64,000 nt of DNA from CAVUFH01 sp963740835 (GCA_963740835.1 CAVUFH010000007.1:434001-498000); one strand, 5' to 3'. Positions 1 through 8,100 are shown, counted from the first letter of the stretch. Translations and numbers: made by a program. The notes: generated by a model not told the origin, from the letters alone.

Positions 1-257
1 GACAGGAGCGCGGGACGGAACGCGACGAGGAACTTGACGCGGCGCGTCAGCGGGATCAACGGCGCGGTGGCAAGCCAGGCGTCCTCGCAGCCCGTGCCAC
101 ACGGCGTGAGCATCCCGTCGAAGCCGAGCGCGTCGCACACGGTGGCGATCTGCGCGAGGTACGGCAGCGTGGGCGCGCGCCGATGCGGGTCGCCGGCGTC
201 CGGCAGTACGTCGCGCGCGTCGCCACCGGTCGGGAGAAACCAGTGGACCTTGAGCAC
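1..257 (-). CDS. Luciferase-like (SsuD-type) flavin monooxygenase, N-terminal part
   Basis: The reading frame starts at GTG (255-257) and runs off the left edge of the window, so only about 85 residues are seen. The N-terminus MLKVHWFLPTGGDARDV followed by APTLPYLAQIATVCDALGFDG is characteristic of alkanesulfonate-monooxygenase-type members of the bacterial luciferase-like superfamily, which use reduced flavin to oxygenate small sulfonates or other substrates in the cytoplasm. It is the last visible gene of a minus-strand set with the nitronate monooxygenase and acyl-CoA synthetase. The in-frame TAG four codons upstream fixes GTG 257 as the earliest start. Family assignment is firm; substrate is unknown. 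Confidence 0.82.
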   Translation of the reverse strand, partial: MLKVHWFLPTGGDARDVLPDAGDPHRRAPTLPYLAQIATVCDALGFDGMLTPCGTGCEDAWLATAPLIPLTRRVKFLVAFRPALL

Positions 258-266
258 AGGCGAACG

Positions 267-398
267 CTACTGGCCCGCGTCGTCGACCGTTCGCGTCGCC
301 GCGCCCATCGGGACCAAGCCGGCATCGATCACCATCCGGCTGAAGCGCCGACCGAGCTGCACGAGACGTTCCGCGTCGTCGTCTGCCAGATCAGTCAC
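267..398 (-). CDS. Small hypothetical ORF, 43 codons
   Basis: A GTG-started frame overlaps the stop of the nitronate monooxygenase gene in the string GTGACTGA, the sort of overlap used for translational coupling. It encodes an acidic-then-basic, helix-prone peptide (MTDLADDDAERLVQLGRRF...) and ends in TAG. The downstream monooxygenase begins in the same frame nine bases later, so this could alternatively be a former N-terminal extension cut off by a stop. No family is recognised. It may be a real small protein, a coupling ORF or chance. Confidence 0.35.
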   Translation of the reverse strand: MTDLADDDAERLVQLGRRFSRMVIDAGLVPMGAATRTVDDAGQ

Positions 399-1545
399 CC
401 GCGAGGCCGCCGGCCATCTTCTCCACGGTGTCGATGTACTCCTGCACCATGTCGAGCACGACCTGCCGCGACGTCTGAACGTGGTTCATGCTGCCGACGA
501 TCTGGCCCACCGGCATGCCGAACAGATCGCGCCGATCCGATCGCGCGATGCGGGCCCGCGCTTCCTGGGTCGCCATGAATTGCAGGGGCATCGGCAACGT
601 GCCCGGGCAGTCGTCGCGCTCCCAGGCCGCGGTCCATTCGGTCCGCAACATGCGCGCGGGCTTGCCCGTGAGTGAGCGCGATCGCACCGCATCGCGCGCG
701 GTGGCGGCGAACAACCGGTCCATGCCTTCGGGGCCGGTGTTGCTCTCGGCGACACCGAGCCAGATCGATCCGGTCCACACGCCGGCCGCGCCGAGCGCCA
801 TCGCCGCGGCCATCTGGCGGCCGGAACCGATGCCGCCGGCCGCGAGCACCGGCGTGGGCGCGACCGCCTCGACCACCTCGGGCACGAGCACCATTGTCGC
901 AATCTCACCCGTGTGCCCACCGGCTTCGGTGCCCTGCGCGATGACGATGTCGACGCCTTGCTCGACCTGCTTGCGCGCCTGGTCGGGGCGGCCGACGAGC
1001 GCGGCCACCGTGACACCGTGCTCGTGCGCGGCGTCGACCACGTCCTTGGGCGGCGGCCCGAGCGCGTTGGCGAGCAGCTTGATGTCGTGGGCGAGCGCGA
1101 CCTCCACCTGCGGCTTCGACGTCGCGTTGGTCCAACCCAGCAGGCCGGAACCGCTCAGCCCGCCCCCATCATCGGCGTTCGCGGCCTCGGCCGCATCGAC
1201 CTCGGTCGGGAGCGGCGGCACGCCGAGCTCGTCGAGCACGCCGTCGATCCACTCCTTTGTCTCCGGCGGCACCATTTCTTGCAACTTCGGGAGCAGCGCG
1301 CCGGCGTCCTCGAAGCCGGAACCGACGTGCGAAGCGGGGATGACGACATCCACGCCGTACGACCTGCCGCTCACGTGCTCGTCGATCCATTTCAGCTCGA
1401 GCTCGAGCTGCTCGGGAGAGAACGCCAGCGCGCCGAGCACGCCGATGCCACCCGCATTCGTGACCGCAGCCACGACATCGCGGCAGTGGCTGAACGCGAA
1501 GATCGGGAACTCGATCCCGAGCTGTTCGCACAGTTCGTTGTGCAT
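391..1545 (-). CDS. Nitronate monooxygenase family protein (FMN-dependent)
   Basis: This 384-residue TIM-barrel flavoprotein belongs to the NMO / 2-nitropropane dioxygenase family, which oxidises nitronates (for example propionate-3-nitronate) using FMN and oxygen. Visible signatures are the N-terminal MHNELCEQLGIEFPIFAFSH, the motif AQGTEAGGHTGE with the likely catalytic His near residue 211, and the FMN phosphate-binding stretch VLAAGGIGSGRQMAAAMALGA. I chose the ATG at 1543-1545 because AGGAG lies 7 bases upstream; a longer frame further upstream has low-complexity residues. It follows the acyl-CoA synthetase by 46 bases on the same strand and is probably cotranscribed. Some homologues in such catabolic clusters act on other substrates. 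Confidence 0.88.
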   Translation of the reverse strand: MHNELCEQLGIEFPIFAFSHCRDVVAAVTNAGGIGVLGALAFSPEQLELELKWIDEHVSGRSYGVDVVIPASHVGSGFEDAGALLPKLQEMVPPETKEWIDGVLDELGVPPLPTEVDAAEAANADDGGGLSGSGLLGWTNATSKPQVEVALAHDIKLLANALGPPPKDVVDAAHEHGVTVAALVGRPDQARKQVEQGVDIVIAQGTEAGGHTGEIATMVLVPEVVEAVAPTPVLAAGGIGSGRQMAAAMALGAAGVWTGSIWLGVAESNTGPEGMDRLFAATARDAVRSRSLTGKPARMLRTEWTAAWERDDCPGTLPMPLQFMATQEARARIARSDRRDLFGMPVGQIVGSMNHVQTSRQVVLDMVQEYIDTVEKMAGGLAGD

Positions 1546-1591
1546 CTCGTTGCTCCTGCTCGTGCTGAACGATTGTGCAGCGGTCAGTGGT

Positions 1592-3199
1592 TCAGATCGT
1601 GGTGCCCATGGCGACCTTCTTCGCCCAGGGGTAGTCGGGCTTGCCGCTCGGTGACCGTTCGATGGTCGCGACGAGATGCACCTCGCGCGGCACCTTGTAG
1701 CCGGCAACCAGATCGCGGCAGTGCGCGTCGATCTCCTCGATCGTCGGCGCCGCGCCTTCGCGCGGTTGCACCACGGCTGCGACGCGCTCGCCCCACCGTT
1801 CGTCGGGCACGCCGACGACCACCGCGTCGAACACCGACGGGTGCGCCTTCAATGCCGCTTCCACCTCTTCCGGGAAGATCTTCTCGCCGCCGGAGTTGAT
1901 GCACACCGAGCCGCGGCCGAGCAGCCGCATCGAGCCGTCTTCCTCGACGAGCGCGAAGTCACCCGATACCGCGAACCGCCGGCCGTCCACGAGCACGAAC
2001 GTGGCTGCGGACTTCTCGGGGTCCTTGTGGTAGCGCAACGGCACATTGCCGCCGCGCGCCATCTTGCCGACGACGCCCGAACCCGGCATGACGATGTTGT
2101 AGTCCTCGTCGAGCACGACCGTGTCGGGACCCATTCGCATGGCAGGGATACCCGGCTTGGTGACGGTCCCCTTCACGATGAGCGTCGCCGCGTTGTATCC
2201 CGTCTCGGTCGAGCCGACGGCCTCGGCGATCATCAGGTTCGGGAGGATCTCGAGGAACTTGTCCTTCACGGTCGCGGAGAACACCGCCGCGGTGCTCGCG
2301 ATCATCGTCAGCGACGACGCGTCGTAGTCACCGGCTTCCAGCGCCTCGACGAGCGGCCGACCCATCGCGTCGCCGGTGATGCTCAAGGCGCCGATGCGGT
2401 GCTGCTCGATCGCCCGCCACACCTCGTCGGCATCGAACCTGGGCATCAGTACCAACGTCTTGCCGTTGAAGAGGCTGCCGAACGTGCCCCACTGCGCGGC
2501 GCCGTGCATCAACGGGGCGATCACGATACCGCGTCCTTCGTCGACGCTCTCCGCCGCGGCGCGACTGAAGCGGTACTCGTCGGCGATCTTCTCTCCCGTG
2601 TCGAAGGCGATGCCGCCGCCGAGCACGCGGATGACGTCCTCCTGGCGCCACACGACACCTTTCGGCATGCCGGTGGTGCCACCCGTGTACAGGATGTAGA
2701 TGTCGTCGTCGCTACGCGGTCCGAAGTCGCGCGCAGGCGACGCGGCCGCGAGCGCGTCGTCGTACGGCACCGAACCGAGCGCGCTGAAGTCGGTGCCGCT
2801 GCCATCGTCGATCGCGACGAGGTGCCGCAGCTTCGGCAGCGAGTCCCGCACCGCCGCGATGCGCGGCGCGTATTGCGCGTCGTGCACGAGCGCGACCAGG
2901 TCGGCGTTGTCGAAGAGGTACCGCAGCTCCGCCTCGACGTAGCGGTAGTTGACGTTGATCGGAACCGCCCGCAGCTTGTAGGCGGCAAGGATCGTCTCGA
3001 CGAACTCGTTGCTGTTCAGGCCGTAGATGCCGAGGTGGTCGCCCGGTCCGACGCCTTGCGCGGCCAGGTGGTGCGCGAGCTGGTTCGCACGGGCTTCGAG
3101 CTCGGCGTAGGTCTCGACTCGGTCGCCGACGACGAGTGCGACCCGATCGGGGACGGCGTCCACGGTGTGTTCGACGAGATCGGCGATGTTCCAGGCCAC
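1592..3199 (-). CDS. Acyl-CoA synthetase (AMP-forming, FadD-like)
   Basis: A 535-residue ANL-superfamily adenylating enzyme that would activate a carboxylic acid to its CoA thioester through an acyl-adenylate. The AMP-binding P-loop YILYTGGTTGMPKG is near residues 168-180, the adenine motif GSTETGYN follows, then the hinge/C-terminal domain with SGGEKIFPEEVE and the catalytic-lysine region RSPSGKPDYPWAKK. Length is normal for the family. The GTG at 3197-3199 gives the canonical N-terminus (MAWNIADLVEHTVDAVPDRVAL). It diverges from the DUF35/thiolase operon, whose products would act on CoA esters, so it probably feeds that pathway. Chain specificity cannot be read from sequence. Confidence 0.93.
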   Translation of the reverse strand: MAWNIADLVEHTVDAVPDRVALVVGDRVETYAELEARANQLAHHLAAQGVGPGDHLGIYGLNSNEFVETILAAYKLRAVPINVNYRYVEAELRYLFDNADLVALVHDAQYAPRIAAVRDSLPKLRHLVAIDDGSGTDFSALGSVPYDDALAAASPARDFGPRSDDDIYILYTGGTTGMPKGVVWRQEDVIRVLGGGIAFDTGEKIADEYRFSRAAAESVDEGRGIVIAPLMHGAAQWGTFGSLFNGKTLVLMPRFDADEVWRAIEQHRIGALSITGDAMGRPLVEALEAGDYDASSLTMIASTAAVFSATVKDKFLEILPNLMIAEAVGSTETGYNAATLIVKGTVTKPGIPAMRMGPDTVVLDEDYNIVMPGSGVVGKMARGGNVPLRYHKDPEKSAATFVLVDGRRFAVSGDFALVEEDGSMRLLGRGSVCINSGGEKIFPEEVEAALKAHPSVFDAVVVGVPDERWGERVAAVVQPREGAAPTIEEIDAHCRDLVAGYKVPREVHLVATIERSPSGKPDYPWAKKVAMGTTI

Positions 3200-3323
3200 G
3201 CCACATCAAAGGCGGTGGCCACACGTGAACGCAACTGGCGCCATCGCGATGGCGTGGTCACGAAGAGCGACGCCGAGTGCTCGTTTGCCGCGGCGCGGCA
3301 GCACCTGTTGGACTACCGAGCCG

Positions 3324-3743
3324 ATGGCTGCGACATGGAAGCTCGAATTCCCGTACCGGCGCAGTGTCGGGCCCGTCATCGGCGCCTTCCTCGGCGCCCT
3401 CCGGGACCGGCGCGTGCTCGGCATCCGCACGGCTTCGGGCCGCGTGCTGGTGCCGCCGCTCGAGTACGACCCGGACACGGGCGACGCGGCCGGCGACATG
3501 GTCGAGGTCGGTCAGAGCGGCGTCGTGACGACCTCGGCGTGGGTCGCCGAGCCCTTGCGCAACCATCCGCTCGATCGGCCGTTCGCGTGGGCACTGGTGA
3601 CGCTCGACGGCGCCGACACCGGCCTGCTGCACGCGCTCGACGCCGGTTCGCCGGAGGCCGCGGCGCCGGGCACGCGTGTGCGCATCCGGTGGGCCGACGC
3701 GACTGAAGGCAAGATCACCGACATCGCCTGCTTCGAGGTATGA
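3324..3743 (+). CDS. DUF35-like OB-fold protein without zinc ribbon
   Basis: A 139-residue protein with the OB-fold half of the DUF35 family (LGIRTASGRVLVPPLEYDPDTGD, VVTTSAWVAEPLRNHPLD, then AWALVTLDGADTGLLHAL). The cysteine pairs that make the usual rubredoxin-like zinc ribbon are absent; the only cysteine is near the C-terminus. DUF35 proteins partner thiolase-like or MaoC-like enzymes acting on acyl-CoA or steroid-CoA substrates, so this is probably a structural or acyl-CoA-binding partner of the thiolase-like proteins downstream. I start at ATG 3324, where family similarity begins. The stop overlaps the first ATG of the tandem repeat (ATGA). It is the first gene of the plus operon. Confidence 0.8.
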   Translation: MAATWKLEFPYRRSVGPVIGAFLGALRDRRVLGIRTASGRVLVPPLEYDPDTGDAAGDMVEVGQSGVVTTSAWVAEPLRNHPLDRPFAWALVTLDGADTGLLHALDAGSPEAAAPGTRVRIRWADATEGKITDIACFEV

Positions 3744-3937
3744 GTGCGGACGCAGCGGAAGCCTTCCCGCCGCAGGCCACTCGGCCCCAGCGAAGGGAGC
3801 CATCGATGAGTGCGGACGCAGCGGAAGCCTTCCCGCCGCAGGCCACTCGGCCCCAGCGAAGGGAGCCATCGATGAGTGCGGACGCAGCGGAAGCCTTCCC
3901 GCCGCAGGCCACTCGGCCCCAGCGAAGGGAGCCATAG
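3740..3937 (+). repeat. Three tandem 66-bp intergenic repeats carrying a Shine-Dalgarno sequence
   Basis: Three near-identical 66-bp units lie at 3740-3805, 3806-3871 and 3872-3937, filling the gap between the two DUF35 genes. Each starts ATGAGTGCGGACGCAGCGGA and ends GCGAAGGGAGCCATCG; the last copy ends CCATAG. Because 66 is a multiple of 3, a 65-codon frame reads through all three as a 22-residue repeat (MSADAAEAFPPQATRPQRRE plus PS). Its ATG overlaps the upstream stop. The GAAGGGAG of copy three is correctly spaced to serve the next gene (GTG 3940). A related two-copy array lies at 5585-5720. Whether the 65-residue peptide is made is unknown; a spreading intergenic element is more likely. 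Confidence 0.9.
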
Positions 3938-3939
3938 AC

Positions 3940-4494
3940 GTGACTGAGACCGAGACTCCGGACACCGGGCCGGTGCAGTTCATGTCGCAGATGACCGTGG
4001 TCGAGTATCGCTTGCCCGAGGTCTCCGCGCTCGCGCAGCACATCGCCGAGGCGATCGCGGAAGGTCGCGTCATCGGTCACGAGTGCCCGGAGTGCGGCAA
4101 GGTCTACGTGCCGCCGCGTGGCTACTGCCCGCTGTGCTCGGTGCCGACGGGCGAGGCCGACGAGGTCGACATCGCCGCGCGCGGCACGATCACGACGTTC
4201 TCGGTGATCACTCCGTTGCAGTACCAGGGTCAGGAAGAGAAGGACGACTACGTCCAGGCCACGATCCTCCTCGACGGGTCGCACTCGACGCTCGGGATGC
4301 AGCGCATCCTCGACCTCCCGATCGCCGAGGTCCACACCGGGTTGCGCGTCGAAGCCGTGTGGCGACCGGAGGCGGAACGGAAGCTGAGCGGTGGCGCCGG
4401 TCGCAACCTCGCGCTCGGTGAGGCCATCTCGGGCTGGAAGCCGACGGGTGAGCCCGACGCGCCCATCGAGCAGTACGCCGACTACATCGTCTGA
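3940..4494 (+). CDS. Zinc-ribbon OB-fold (DUF35) protein
   Basis: A 184-residue protein with a rubredoxin-like zinc ribbon (HECPECGKVYVPPRGYCPLC, residues about 46-66, a CxxC...CxxC site) followed by an OB-fold (RGTITTFSVITPLQYQGQE...YVQATILLDG). This is the standard DUF35 architecture, found beside thiolase-like lipid-transfer proteins where it completes an acyl-CoA-processing heteromer. GTG 3940 is the start because it sits two bases after the repeat array with GAAGGGAG at good spacing. It precedes the thiolase-like gene by 19 bases and is surely in the same operon. Action on a CoA-bound substrate is inferred from context. Confidence 0.9.
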   Translation: MTETETPDTGPVQFMSQMTVVEYRLPEVSALAQHIAEAIAEGRVIGHECPECGKVYVPPRGYCPLCSVPTGEADEVDIAARGTITTFSVITPLQYQGQEEKDDYVQATILLDGSHSTLGMQRILDLPIAEVHTGLRVEAVWRPEAERKLSGGAGRNLALGEAISGWKPTGEPDAPIEQYADYIV

Positions 4495-4513
4495 CCGGGC
4501 GAGGGGAAGCCGC

Positions 4514-5575
4514 ATGAGCATCAGAGATGTCGCCGTCGTGGCGTTCGAACAGGCGCCGCTGGACCAGCCGCCGGGGATGACCGAGACCACGCTGCTGCTG
4601 CCGACGATCACCAATGCGCTCGCGCGCGTCGGTCTCACGCGGCGCGACGTGGAATTCACGTGTTCGGGGAGCGCCGACTACCTCACCGGCGGCGTCTTCA
4701 CCTTTGTGCAGATGCTCGAGGCCGCGGGTGCGTGGCCGCCGATCTCGGAGTCGCACGTCGAGATGGACGGCGCGTGGGCGCTGTACGAGGCGTACGTTCG
4801 GCTGCTTCACGGCGACATCGACGTCGCGCTCGTGTTCGCTTCCGGTCGGGCCGGGCTCAGCGTGTCGTTGCAGGAGACGCTCACCTTGCAGTACGACCCC
4901 TACTACCTCGTGCCACTCGGCGCCGACTACGTGTCGCTGTCGGCCTTGCAGGCCCGAGCCGTGCTCGCGGCGAGCGGCCGCACCGAACGCGACCTCGCCG
5001 ACATCGTCGTACGGTCGCGTCGGGACGCCTCCGGAAGCGTCACCGCGGCGGTGTCGGGTGACTTCACCGTCGACGATCTGCTCGCCAAGGACTACGTGGT
5101 CGCCCCGTTGCGCGAGCACGACATCGGCCCACCGGTCGATGGCGCGGCCGCGATCGTGCTGGTGGCCGGCGACCGCGCGCGTGACCTCGTCGAACGTCCG
5201 GCGTGGATCGCCGGCATCGACCACCGCGCCGACCCGCACTACCCAGGGATGCGCGATCTCGCGACATCGGCGTCCACCAAGGTTGCCGGTGAACGGGCCG
5301 GCGTCGGCCGCGGTGGCGTCGAGGTTGCCGAGCTGACGGCCGTGTGCTCGGCCGACGAGCTGGTGCTGCGCGACGCGCTCGGCCTCGGCGACGACGTCGC
5401 GATAAGCCCGTCGGGCGGTGCGCTCGTCGCCAACCCGACGATGGTCAGCGGCCTCGCCCGCATCGGCGAAGCGTTCCGGCAGGTGAGCGAGCTCGGCAAG
5501 CAACGCGCGCTCGGCCACGCGTCCGCCGGCCCGTGCCTGCAGCAGAACCTCGTCTGCGTCTTGGACGCGCGTTAG
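4514..5575 (+). CDS. Thiolase-like lipid-transfer protein
   Basis: A 353-residue member of the thiolase superfamily (SCP-x / lipid-transfer group). Seen are MSIRDVAVVAFEQAPLDQ at the start, GADYVSLSALQARAVL, VVRSRRDASGS, a DGAAAIVLVAGDRARD segment and a C-terminal GHASAGPCLQQNLVCVL. It lacks the classical nucleophile loop CGSG around residue 90, where HVEMDGAWALYEAYV is found, so it probably acts as an aldolase-type or non-condensing partner rather than a true thiolase, as in steroid side-chain Ltp/DUF35 complexes. ATG 4514 has AGGGGAAG about 5 bases upstream. It and the following thiolase-like protein resemble a heteromeric pair; substrate is unknown. Confidence 0.85.
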   Translation: MSIRDVAVVAFEQAPLDQPPGMTETTLLLPTITNALARVGLTRRDVEFTCSGSADYLTGGVFTFVQMLEAAGAWPPISESHVEMDGAWALYEAYVRLLHGDIDVALVFASGRAGLSVSLQETLTLQYDPYYLVPLGADYVSLSALQARAVLAASGRTERDLADIVVRSRRDASGSVTAAVSGDFTVDDLLAKDYVVAPLREHDIGPPVDGAAAIVLVAGDRARDLVERPAWIAGIDHRADPHYPGMRDLATSASTKVAGERAGVGRGGVEVAELTAVCSADELVLRDALGLGDDVAISPSGGALVANPTMVSGLARIGEAFRQVSELGKQRALGHASAGPCLQQNLVCVLDAR

Positions 5576-5584
5576 GAGATGGCC

Positions 5585-5720
5585 GTGCGGACGCAGCGGA
5601 GGCCTCCTCGCCGAAGGCCCATCGGCTCGGAGCGAAGGGAGCCATAGACATGGTGCGGACGCAGCGGAGGCCTCCTCGCCGAAGGCCCATCGGCTCGGAG
5701 CGAAGGGAGCCATAGACATG
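5585..5720 (+). repeat. Two tandem 68-bp intergenic repeats related to the 3740 array
   Basis: Two copies (5585-5652 and 5653-5720) of a unit starting GTGCGGACGCAGCGGA and ending GCGAAGGGAGCCATAGACATG lie between the two thiolase-like genes. The outer ends match the 66-bp repeats at 3740-3937 almost exactly, while the middle differs (GGCCTCCTCGCCGAAGGCC, a short potential hairpin, against AGCCTTCCCGCCGCAGGCC). Each copy contains a short ORF ending in TAG (M-V/A-VRTQRRPPRRRPIGSERREP). GAAGGGAG plus the terminal ATG of copy two form the ribosome-binding site and start codon of the next gene. The unit thus inserts complete translation-initiation signals at an operon junction. Confidence 0.9.
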
Positions 5721-6861
5721 GCCGAACGTTGTGCAGTCGTCGGGATCGGGCAGACGAAGCTGGCGAAGGTGCGCGACGACGTGTCGCTCGCAGGCATGTG
5801 CCGCGAGGCCGCGATCCGCGCGCTCGAAGACGCGGAGATGACGTGGGCCGACATCGAGGCCGTCGTCATCGGGACCGCGCCTGACATCTTCGAGGGCGTG
5901 ATGATGCCCGAGCTGTACCTTGCGGACGCGCTCGGAGCCGCAGGGAAACCGATCATGCGCGTGCACACCGCGGGCAGCGTCGGCGGTTCCACCGCGGTGG
6001 TCGCCGCGCACTTGATCGAGTCGGGCGTCCACGAACGAGTATTGACGCTCGCGTTCGAGAAGCAGTCCGAGGGTGACACGAACTTCGCGTTCTCGGCCGG
6101 CCGCAGTGGTGGCGTCGGCGCGGGCGGCTACTTCGCGCCGCATATTCGCGCGTACATCGAGCGGTCCGGTGCGCCCGACTATGTCGGCCCGATGGTGGCG
6201 GTCAAGGACCGCCAGAACGCGCTCGAAGAACCCGTACGCGCACTTGCAGATCCCCGACATCTCGATCGAGATGGTGCTCGAATCGCCGTACGTGTGGGCG
6301 CCGATCCATCGGCTCGAATCGTGCCCGACGTCGGACGGCGCATGCGCGATGGTGCTGACGAACGAAGCCGGCGGCGACCGCGCCAACAGTCCCGCGTGGG
6401 TGCACGGCACGGCGGTGCGCACCGAGCTCGGCTGGTTTCCGGGCCGCGATCCGGTGAACCCGCAAGGTGGACAGGACTGCGCCGCCGACGTGTACCAGCA
6501 GGCCGGCATCACCAACCCGCGCGAGGAGCTCGACCTCGCCGAGATCTACGTCCCGTTCAGCTGGTATGAGCCGATGTGGATGGAGAACCTCGGCTTCGCG
6601 GCCGAGGCCGAAGGCTGGAAGATGACCGAGAGCGGCGCAACGTCGATGGAAGGCGACATGCCGATCAACTGCTCGGGTGGCGTGCTGTCGTCGAACCCGA
6701 TCGGCGCGTCGGGCATGTTGCGCTTCGCCGAAGCCGCGCTCCAGGTGCGCGGCCAGGCGGGCGCCCACCAGATCGACGGCGCCCGCCGTGCGCTCGGCCA
6801 CGCCTACGGTGGCGCGGCGCAGTACTTCTCGATGTGGATCGTCGGCTCGGCCAAGCCCTGA
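5718..6861 (+). CDS. Thiolase-like lipid-transfer protein (frame break near 6225)
   Basis: A second thiolase-superfamily protein, about 380 residues after correction. The first frame gives MAERCAVVGIGQTKLAKVRDD, SLAGMCREAAIRALEDAEM and VHTAGSVGGSTAVVAAHLIESG, where Ser takes the place of the usual nucleophile Cys. After CTCGAAGAA (6222-6230) the protein continues one frame over as NPYAHLQIPDISIEMVLESPYVW through GALSSNPIGA-type motifs (CSGGVLSSNPIGASGMLRFAEA) to RRALGHAYGGAAQYFSMWIVGS. The length requires one extra base near 6225, most simply a sequencing indel. It probably partners the protein at 4514 and the DUF35 subunits. Its start lies at the end of the repeat array. Confidence 0.85.
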
Positions 6862-6867
6862 CTGCAT

Positions 6868-6916
6868 GTTTTGGCGACAATCGGCGACCGTGACGGTCGC
6901 CATCTGTCGCCAAAAC
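6868..6916 (+). repeat. 49-nt near-perfect palindrome between thiolase-like and acyl-CoA dehydrogenase genes
   Basis: Left arm 6868-6890 (GTTTTGGCGACA ATC GGCGACCG) pairs with right arm 6894-6916 (CGGTCGCC ATC TGTCGCCAAAAC) around a TGA loop: 12-bp outer stem, 3x3 internal mismatch, 8-bp inner stem. It occupies most of the 72-base gap and ends 17 bases before ATG 6934. There is no U-tract, so it is not a classical terminator. An mRNA-stability hairpin, a protein-binding operator or a mobile palindromic repeat are all possible. Confidence 0.85.
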
Positions 6917-6933
6917 CGGGAAAGGACGCACTG

Positions 6934-8100
6934 ATGGACGTGGATCTCCCGGCTCAGGACGATCCCCGTCGGCTCGAGGTGCGGCGTTGGTTCGCGGAAC
7001 ACCCGGCGCCGAAGCCGCGCGAGCTGGTGGACGCGGGGTACGTCGTGCCGCACTGGCCCAAGCCGTACGGGCTCGACGCGGATCCCGCGCTGCAATTGAT
7101 CATCGAAGACGAGATGCGACGGGCCAACGTGTCGAAGCCGACGAACCCGATCGGGATCGGGCATTGCGGGCCGATCCTCGTCGGGCTCGGCAACGACGCG
7201 CAGAAGGATCGGTACCTCTGGCCGATGCTGGCGGGCGAGGAGATGTGGTGCCAGCTCTTCAGCGAGCCGGGCGCGGGGTCCGATCTCGCGAACTTGAACA
7301 CGCGCGCGCAACGCGACGGCGACGTCTACATCGTGAACGGGCAGAAGATCTGGACGTCGCTCGCCGACATCGCGAAGTTCGGGATCTTGATCGCGCGCAC
7401 GCGCTCGGACGTGTCGAAGCACCGCGGCATCTCGTACTTCATCATCCCGATGGACCTCCCCGGCATCGAGATCCGGCCGATCAGGAACATGACCGGCGGT
7501 GCAGGCTTCAACGAGGTGTTCTTCACCGACGTGCGGGTGCCGGTCGAGAACCTGATCGGTGACGAGAACCTCGGTTGGGGCATGGCGAAGTCGACGCTCG
7601 CGAACGAGCGCGTGTCGCTGTCGACCGGGGGCGGTCTGCAGTGGGGCTACGGGCCGAGCGCGCGCGATCTCGTGCAGCAGATGAAGGCGACGGGCGGCGT
7701 CGCAGATGAGGTGCTGCGACAACGACTCATGGACGCGTACATCGAGGGCGAGATCCTGCGCTTCCACCGGATGCGGATGATCTCGGCCGCGGTGAACAAG
7801 AAGCCCGGGCCCGACGCGTCGCTCCGCAAGGCGCTCGCGGACCCGCACGGCAAGCGGGTGTTCGGCCTCGCCAAGGACCTGATGGGCGCGAACGGCATGC
7901 TCGCCGACACCGGCACACTCGGACCCGAGTGGGACCCGTGGGTGCGCGGCTTCCTCTTCAGTCCCGCGCTCACTGTCGGTGGTGGAACCAGCGAGGTACT
8001 GCGCAACATCATCTCGGAGCGTTTGCTCGGCCTCCCGCACGATCACGATGTGGAGCAGGGCAAGACCTTCGCGGAGAGCCACGGTTTCGCGTCGACGTGA
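6934..8100 (+). CDS. Acyl-CoA dehydrogenase
   Basis: A 388-residue FAD-dependent acyl-CoA dehydrogenase that would introduce an alpha,beta double bond into an acyl-CoA. Typical segments are IGHCGPILVGLGNDAQKDRYL, QLFSEPGAGSDLANLNTRA (FAD/substrate-binding), VNGQKIWTSLADIAKFGILIARTR, the HRGISYFIIPMDLPGIEIRP region and the C-terminal VGGGTSEVLRNIISERLLGLP. ATG 6934 is preceded by GGGAAAGG; the frame is open further upstream only through the palindrome. Its position after the thiolase-like/DUF35 genes and before a carboxylate importer supports a beta-oxidation-like pathway. Substrate class (steroid side chain, aromatic or branched acid) cannot be decided. Confidence 0.93.
   Translation: MDVDLPAQDDPRRLEVRRWFAEHPAPKPRELVDAGYVVPHWPKPYGLDADPALQLIIEDEMRRANVSKPTNPIGIGHCGPILVGLGNDAQKDRYLWPMLAGEEMWCQLFSEPGAGSDLANLNTRAQRDGDVYIVNGQKIWTSLADIAKFGILIARTRSDVSKHRGISYFIIPMDLPGIEIRPIRNMTGGAGFNEVFFTDVRVPVENLIGDENLGWGMAKSTLANERVSLSTGGGLQWGYGPSARDLVQQMKATGGVADEVLRQRLMDAYIEGEILRFHRMRMISAAVNKKPGPDASLRKALADPHGKRVFGLAKDLMGANGMLADTGTLGPEWDPWVRGFLFSPALTVGGGTSEVLRNIISERLLGLPHDHDVEQGKTFAESHGFAST

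Noticed and set aside
3740..5720. CRISPR-like array
   Set aside because: Units are directly abutting with no spacers, no cas genes are near, and the repeats sit at gene starts.
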